Of a stretch of DNA of 64,000 nt, positions 58,382 to 64,000 are shown piece by piece; the first letter of the stretch is position 1; each line of letters opens with the position of its first letter. A program made the position numbers and the translations under genes. The notes beneath the pieces are model-generated. The model made no database searches. It was not told where the DNA came from and was given only the letters and a program-made list of their open reading frames with translations. The stretch spans positions 1,922,001 through 1,986,000 of the forward strand of contig OZ244910.1 in the NCBI GenBank assembly GCA_965221735.1, in the 5' to 3' direction. The stretch is from UBA2991 sp965221735. GTDB taxonomy: Bacteria; Chloroflexota; Dehalococcoidia; Tepidiformales; Tepidiformaceae.

Positions 58382-60067
58382 TCACTCGCCCGCGGACTGG
58401 AGCAGATCGGCGGCGGCGGCGCGGTTGGCGGGCGTGTCGCCGCCCAGCATGAGCGCGATCTCGCGCAGGCGCGCCTCGCCCTCGACCTCCTCGATGTCGC
58501 TCCAGGTACGGTCGTCCTCGCTGGCCTTGGTCACGACGAAGTGGCGGGCCCCGTAGGCGGCGACCTGCGGCAGGTGGGTCACGCAGAGCACCTGGTGGCG
58601 TTCGGCGAGACGCCGGAGAGCTTCGCCGACGACGGAGCCGGCGCGCCCGCCGACGCCCTCGTCGACCTCGTCGAGGACGACGAGGCGGGGCTCGGCGGCG
58701 GCCCCGAGCACGGTGGTGAGGGCGAGCAGGAAACGCGAGGTCTCGCCGCCGCTGGCGACGCTGCGGAGAGGACGGGGCGGCGAGCCGGGGTTGAATGACG
58801 CCAGCAGCTCCATCTGGTCGACACCCGATTCGGTGAAGGCGCGCCTGCCGGGCTCGCCACTGCCGGAGGAGTCAGCATCGGGCCCGACGACTTCGTAGTC
58901 GGGAAGGGTGACGGCGAGACCGTCGGGCGCGTCCTCGCAGGCGAAGCCCGCGGCGAGGGAGGCGCCCGGCATCTCCAGCCGGGCCAGCTCCGCGGCTACT
59001 TCGGCGATGAGGCGGCTCGCGGCCTCGCGGCGGGCGAGCGAGAGCGCGGCGGCCGCCTGCGCCGCCGACGCGGCCAGCGCGGCGGCGCGTTCGCGTAGCT
59101 CTTCGAGCGACGAGCCCGCGGTCTCCATGGCTCGCAGCCGCTCCCGCGCCGACGACTCGTACTGGAGGATGGCCTCAACGCTCTCGCCGTACTTGCGGCG
59201 GAGGCGGGCGATGAGGTCGAGACGGGCATCGATGGCCTCGCGGCGCTCCGGGTCGTCTTCGAGCGTCTCGCGGTAGGCGCGGAGGGAGCGGCCGAGATCG
59301 GCGGCGGCCTGCTCGAGGGTGACGCCCTCGGCGGCGAGGCCTGTCGCGTCAGGGTCGGCCTCGGCGATCTCCTCGAGGGCGGCGACGGCCTCGGCGATGG
59401 CCGGCGCGTCGAGCGCCTCCAGGGCCGTGGCGGAAGCCGCCAGCAGCCGCTCGACGCTGGCGAGCCGGCGTTGCTCGCGGCGGAGGGCGCTGTCCTCGCC
59501 GGGAACGAGGCCGGCCTGCGCGATCTCGTCGACCTCGAAGCGAAGCTGGTCGAGGAGGCGCTCGCGCTCGCGCGAGTCGGCGCCGATCGCCTCAATCTCG
59601 CGGCGCAGGGCGCGCAGCTCGCGGACCTGGCCGGAGAGGGAGTCGCGCCGGCCGCGGAGGCCGCCGAACGCGTCAAGGACGGCGAGCTGGACGGCGGGAC
59701 GCAGCAGCGTGAGCTGCTCGGACTGGCCGTGGATGTCGATGACGCGGGCGCCGAGCTCGCGGAGGCGCTCGGCGGGGGCGTTGTCGTCCCCAATGCGGCC
59801 GGCGGTGCGTCCCGAGAGGCGCACGGTACGCTCGACCGTGAGGGCGTCGTCGGTGGTGCGCACGCTGGCACGGACGCGGGCGCTCTCGGCGCCTTCGGCG
59901 ACGACGCCGCGGCCATGGCGGCCTCCGAAGAGGAAGTCAAGGGCATCGACGATGATGGACTTCCCGGCGCCGGTCTCGCCGGTGACGACGTTCAGGCCGG
60001 GACCGGGGGAGAGTGTGACGTCGCGGGCGACGGCGAATCCGGTGACGGTGAGTTGCTCAATCACCAT
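58382..60067 (-). CDS. recN: DNA repair protein RecN
   Basis: The product has 561 residues. This SMC-like ATPase acts in double-strand-break repair. Walker A is VVTGETGAGKSIIVDALDF near 27. Two long coiled-coil arms occupy about 150-350. The signature VASGGETSRFLLAL lies near 440 and Walker B LVVLDEVDEGVGGRAG near 465. Its ATG lies inside the nadK end (11-base overlap). nadK-recN-tlyA clusters are common in bacteria, with the order here tlyA, nadK, recN. Confidence 0.95.
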   Translation of the reverse strand: MVIEQLTVTGFAVARDVTLSPGPGLNVVTGETGAGKSIIVDALDFLFGGRHGRGVVAEGAESARVRASVRTTDDALTVERTVRLSGRTAGRIGDDNAPAERLRELGARVIDIHGQSEQLTLLRPAVQLAVLDAFGGLRGRRDSLSGQVRELRALRREIEAIGADSRERERLLDQLRFEVDEIAQAGLVPGEDSALRREQRRLASVERLLAASATALEALDAPAIAEAVAALEEIAEADPDATGLAAEGVTLEQAAADLGRSLRAYRETLEDDPERREAIDARLDLIARLRRKYGESVEAILQYESSARERLRAMETAGSSLEELRERAAALAASAAQAAAALSLARREAASRLIAEVAAELARLEMPGASLAAGFACEDAPDGLAVTLPDYEVVGPDADSSGSGEPGRRAFTESGVDQMELLASFNPGSPPRPLRSVASGGETSRFLLALTTVLGAAAEPRLVVLDEVDEGVGGRAGSVVGEALRRLAERHQVLCVTHLPQVAAYGARHFVVTKASEDDRTWSDIEEVEGEARLREIALMLGGDTPANRAAAADLLQSAGE

Positions 60068-60911
60068 TGCTCATGGCGCTGCTGAGCTGCACCTCGAGGC
60101 GCTCGGCGAGGTGTCCGAAGAAGGACGAGGGGGGATCGAGCAGGGCGAAGCAGGCGGCGTGCTCGCTGGCGGTGAGGGAGACGCGTGAGCCGCCGGCGAG
60201 GCGCAGGTCCTCCTGGCCGTCGACGGTGAGGATGGCGCCTTCGTCGGAGCGAACGCTGAGCGTGACGGTCGAGGACGGCTCCAGCACGAGCGAGCGGCCG
60301 ATCGCGAGGTGCGCGGAGACGGGGGTCACGACGAGGTGGCGTTCGACCGGGGAGAGAATCGGGCCGCCGGCGCTGAGGGAGTAGCCGGTGCTGCCCGTCG
60401 GGGTGGCCACGATCATGCCGTCGCAGCGGTAGAGGGCGACCCGGTCGCCGTCGACGGCGAGCTCGACGTAGACGGGGCGGCCGGGGGAGCGGCGGCTGAG
60501 GACGATGTCGTTGAGGCCGTGGAAGGAGCGTCCGGCAGCCTCGCCCTCGGTGACGGTGGCGGCGACCATGAGGCGCTCCTCCACCTCCCACCCGCCCGCC
60601 ATGATGCGGTCGAACTGGTCGAAGAAGGCGTCGCGGTTGAGGCTGGTGAGGAACCCGAGCCGGCCCATGTTCACGCCGAGGATGGGGAGCGGGCGGGGCA
60701 CGGCGAGGCGGGCGGCGCGCAGCACCGTACCGTCGCCGCCGGCGCAGATGATGAGCTCGGCGCCGGCGAGCGCCTCGGCGGGGACGTGGCCCCAGGCGCC
60801 CGCGACGCGCACCTCGACGCCGGCCTGCTCGCAGGCGTCGGCGATGCGCCGGGCCAGGACGAGGGCGGGCTCGGCGCCCTCGGGTCGCAGCACGAGGACG
60901 CGCTTCAGCAC
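60057..60911 (-). CDS. nadK: NAD kinase
   Basis: The product has 284 residues with a GTG start. The diagnostic IICAGGDGTVLRAAR lies near 52, NMGRLGFLT near 80, LNDIVLSR near 128 and MIVATPTGSTGYSLSAGGPIL near 160 as a family pattern. It phosphorylates NAD to NADP. It overlaps tlyA upstream by 7 bases and recN downstream by 11, so the three form one operon. Confidence 0.95.
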   Translation of the reverse strand: MLKRVLVLRPEGAEPALVLARRIADACEQAGVEVRVAGAWGHVPAEALAGAELIICAGGDGTVLRAARLAVPRPLPILGVNMGRLGFLTSLNRDAFFDQFDRIMAGGWEVEERLMVAATVTEGEAAGRSFHGLNDIVLSRRSPGRPVYVELAVDGDRVALYRCDGMIVATPTGSTGYSLSAGGPILSPVERHLVVTPVSAHLAIGRSLVLEPSSTVTLSVRSDEGAILTVDGQEDLRLAGGSRVSLTASEHAACFALLDPPSSFFGHLAERLEVQLSSAMSNGD

Positions 60912-61648
60912 GATGCCTCCACGCCGGCGGGTGTGCGCATGTGCACGACTATCTCACGATTGCCGCGATCGCCGGTGATCGCGCAGTCGGCGGAGGCGAG
61001 CACCTCCCAGCCCTCGTGGAGCGCCCACTGCCGGAACTCGTCAAGCACGCGGCGGCGCACGGCGGCGTCGCGGACGACGCCGCCGCGGGGCACGTCGGCG
61101 GGACCGGCCTCGAACTGGGGCTTCAGCAGGACCACGCCCGGCGTGCGGGCGGGGAGGCGGGAGGCGACGGAGGGCAGCACCTTGCGAAGCGAGATGAAGG
61201 AGACATCTGCGACGAACAGGTCGAGGGGCGGGAGCTCGGGGAGGTCACGGGCGTTCGTGCGCTCCATGGAGGTGACGCGCGGGTCCTCGCGCAGGCGCTG
61301 GTGGAGCTGTCCGCGTCCGACATCGACAGCGAGCACGGAGGCGGCGCCGCGCTGCAGCAGGCAATCGGTGAAGCCACCGGTGGAAGCGCCAACATCGAGG
61401 CAGCGGAGACCACTCGGGTCGACGCGGAAGGTGTCGAGGGCGGCTTCGAGCTTGCGCCCGCCACGGCTGACGTAGGGCTCGAGCTCGGAGAGGTCGAGGG
61501 GCGCGCCCTCGTCGAGCATGGTGGCGGGCTTGACGAGCGTGAGCGTGCCGCTGCGGGCGCGCCCGGCCATGATGAGCCGCCGGGCGATCTCGCGAGACTC
61601 GGCGAGGCCCCGGTGGACAAGCAACTGGTCGGCGCGAACGCGAGCCAT
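60905..61648 (-). CDS. tlyA: TlyA-family rRNA (cytidine-2'-O)-methyltransferase
   Basis: The product has 247 residues. An S4 RNA-binding domain covers about 1-60 (RADQLLVHRGLAESREIARR). The FtsJ-like methyltransferase follows with YVSRGGRKLEAAL near 65, CLDVGASTGGFTDCLLQRG near 88, ADVSFISLRKVLPSV near 150 and LLKPQFEAG near 172. The Lys-Asp-Lys-Glu tetrad of these enzymes can be traced. It methylates 16S and/or 23S rRNA. TAGCCT lies 7 bases before the ATG. Confidence 0.94.
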   Translation of the reverse strand: MARVRADQLLVHRGLAESREIARRLIMAGRARSGTLTLVKPATMLDEGAPLDLSELEPYVSRGGRKLEAALDTFRVDPSGLRCLDVGASTGGFTDCLLQRGAASVLAVDVGRGQLHQRLREDPRVTSMERTNARDLPELPPLDLFVADVSFISLRKVLPSVASRLPARTPGVVLLKPQFEAGPADVPRGGVVRDAAVRRRVLDEFRQWALHEGWEVLASADCAITGDRGNREIVVHMRTPAGVEASC

Positions 61649-61655
61649 CCGCGTA

Positions 61656-61661
61656 AGGCTA
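61656..61661 (-). promoter_or_regulatory. -10 box of the tlyA-nadK-recN operon, leaderless geometry
   Basis: TAGCCT on the minus strand is followed by 7 bases and the tlyA ATG. Confidence 0.5.
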
Positions 61662-61701
61662 GCGCATGAACGCCTCTTTGGGCTGTGCGGGGACGGCGGG
61701 G

Positions 61702-61707
61702 TACGAT
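61702..61707 (+). promoter_or_regulatory. -10 box of the methyltransferase/YbaK operon
   Basis: TACGAT is followed by 10 bases and the ATG at 61718; no ribosome-binding site is visible. Confidence 0.4.
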
Positions 61708-61717
61708 CGCTGCCCGC

Positions 61718-62449
61718 ATGCATCTCTACTCCGATCTCGCCGACTGGTTCCACCTGCTGACCGCGCCCGAGGAGTACGTCGCCGAGGCCACGCACTACCG
61801 GCAGGGGCTCGTGGAGTCGTGCGACGGGCCCGCCGTCACGCTGCTGGAGCTGGGTTCGGGGGGCGGAAACAACGCCTCGCACCTGAAGCAGTGGTTCACC
61901 TGCACGCTCACGGACCTGTCGCCGGAGATGCTGGCGCAGAGCCGCACCATCAACCCGGAGTGCGAGCACATCCAGGGCGACATGCGCACGGTGCGGCTGG
62001 GCCGGACCTTCGACGTGGTGTTCGTCCACGACGCGGTCGCCTACCTGACGGAACTCGACGAAATCCGGGCGGCAGCGGTGACGGCGTTCACGCACCTGCG
62101 TCCGGGCGGAGCGGCGCTGTTCGCCCCGGATTATGTACGCGAGAGCTTCCAGCCGGGCACCGACCACGGCGGGCACGACGGCGACGACGGGCGCGCGATG
62201 CGCTACCTGGAGTGGGTGCGGGACGAGGATCCGGACGACTCGCTGTACGAGGTCGACCTTGTGTACACGCTGAAGGAGGCGGACGGCTCGGTGCGCGTCG
62301 AGCACGACCACTGCGTCGAGGGGTTGTTCGCTGAGGAAGAGTGGCTGGAGGCGCTGCGGGCGGCGGGGTTCGAGTCGGGCACGTACCCGCCATTCGAGCC
62401 GGAGGAGTTCCCCGGGCAGCGCATCTTCATCGGGAAGAAGCCGGCGTGA
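61718..62449 (+). CDS. Class I SAM-dependent methyltransferase
   Basis: The product has 243 residues. The opening MHLYSDLADWFHLLTAPEEY and the SAM loop TLLELGSGGGNNASHLKQ near 42 are followed by LTDLSPEMLAQSRTINPECE near 67 and VVFVHDAVAYLTELDE near 102. The C-terminal part carries WVRDEDPDD and HDHCVEGLFAEEEW, typical of small-molecule methyltransferases. The start is supported by the TACGAT promoter. Its last base pairs overlap the next gene by 4. Confidence 0.88.
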   Translation: MHLYSDLADWFHLLTAPEEYVAEATHYRQGLVESCDGPAVTLLELGSGGGNNASHLKQWFTCTLTDLSPEMLAQSRTINPECEHIQGDMRTVRLGRTFDVVFVHDAVAYLTELDEIRAAAVTAFTHLRPGGAALFAPDYVRESFQPGTDHGGHDGDDGRAMRYLEWVRDEDPDDSLYEVDLVYTLKEADGSVRVEHDHCVEGLFAEEEWLEALRAAGFESGTYPPFEPEEFPGQRIFIGKKPA

Positions 62450-62940
62450 GCGAAGCGGAAGCGAGCGGGCCGGAGCGGGTTGCGGAGGCGCTGCGGGCGT
62501 GCGGCATCGAGTCGCCCGTCGAACGGTTCGCGGACGGCACGGCGACGGCACAGGACGCCGCAAACGCGCTCGGGTGCGAGCTGGGTCAGATCGTGAAGAC
62601 GCTCATCCTGCTGGCGGACGGACGCCCGACGGCCGCGCTCGTGGCAGGCGACCGGCAGGCGGACACGGCGGCGCTGGCGCGGCTGCTGGGCGTGTCCCGC
62701 AAGCGGCTGAAGATGGCGACGGCGGACCAGGTGTTCGAGTTGACCGGCTACCGGGTCGGGGGCGTCCCGCCGGTGGGGCTGCCGGGGGACTGGGACCTGA
62801 TAGCGGACGACAGCCTGGCGCGGTTCGCGCGGGTGTGGGCGGCGGCGGGGGCGAGCGACACACTCTTCGGGGCGGGCACGGACCAGTTGGTGACCGCCAC
62901 GGGCGCGCAGTGGGCCACCATCGGGAAGACGCGGGGCTAA
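62446..62940 (+). CDS. YbaK/EbsC-family aminoacyl-tRNA deacylase
   Basis: The product has 164 residues with a GTG start overlapping the methyltransferase stop. The family pattern is present: ALGCELGQIVKTLILLADG near 38 with the catalytic Lys, KRLKMATADQVFELTGYRVG near 85 and GVPPVGLPGDWDLIADDSL near 107. Such proteins hydrolyse mischarged Pro- or Cys-tRNA. The exact tRNA is not predictable. Confidence 0.92.
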   Translation: MSEAEASGPERVAEALRACGIESPVERFADGTATAQDAANALGCELGQIVKTLILLADGRPTAALVAGDRQADTAALARLLGVSRKRLKMATADQVFELTGYRVGGVPPVGLPGDWDLIADDSLARFARVWAAAGASDTLFGAGTDQLVTATGAQWATIGKTRG

Positions 62941-62950
62941 GGGGCAGCAG

Positions 62951-64000
<1,050 letters not shown>

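Overview
The window is about 64 kb of very GC-rich, tightly packed bacterial chromosome. No ribosomal or transfer RNA, CRISPR array, insertion sequence, phage gene or origin was recognised, and no gap between genes exceeds about 250 bases. The content fits an aerobic Chloroflexota of the Dehalococcoidia/SAR202 type (inference). The reasons are a haem-copper oxidase, menaquinone enzymes, several CaiB/BaiF CoA-transferases, a predicted F420-type oxidoreductase pair, a DUF3179 lipoprotein, a CxxC zinc-ribbon protein, DapL-type lysine synthesis and a ketosteroid-dehydrogenase-like flavoprotein. GTG and TTG starts are common. Many lone or first genes lack a Shine-Dalgarno sequence and instead carry a TANNNT -10 box 6 to 10 bases before the start codon, which suggests frequent leaderless mRNAs.

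1-15 kb: end of the cytochrome oxidase operon (ctaD, ctaE and a membrane cupredoxin fusion), a CoA-transferase pair, hflX, a lipoprotein esterase, dapL behind a triplicated ribosome-binding repeat, an LLM/PPOX oxidoreductase pair, a zinc-ribbon protein, a degenerate phosphotransferase with two partners, and ubiE-menA. 15-23 kb: a second CoA-transferase pair, an aldo/keto reductase, DinB-type proteins, a SUMF1-fold protein without the catalytic cysteines, a stand-alone PEP-synthase ATP-binding domain and a cupin. 22.6-27.4 kb: a methyltransferase and a peptide/nickel-type ABC importer without its ATPases.

27.5-41.9 kb: an orphan ferredoxin-thioredoxin reductase catalytic subunit, a VapBC-like toxin-antitoxin pair with a symmetric operator, sucC, a flavoprotein dehydrogenase, a DUF3179 lipoprotein, a large secreted PPC-domain protein, an unrecognised protein, a phosphotransferase, a flavin-dependent halogenase homologue and a compact DarTG module. 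41.9-46.1 kb: an SDR, then padR-modABC, four genes with 4-base overlaps behind a promoter whose -35 box lies in a perfect palindrome.

46-64 kb: a methyltransferase without an obvious start codon, an HmoA-like monooxygenase, hyi-glxR for glyoxylate/tartronate semialdehyde, beta-oxidation enzymes, tandem lipocalin-like paralogues in an operon with an SDR and a VOC protein, small cupins and membrane peptides, a geranylgeranyl-reductase-type flavoprotein, an Erm-like methyltransferase, a molybdopterin oxidoreductase that may use the imported molybdate, and a housekeeping block (recN, nadK, tlyA, methyltransferase, YbaK-type deacylase, clpX running off the end).
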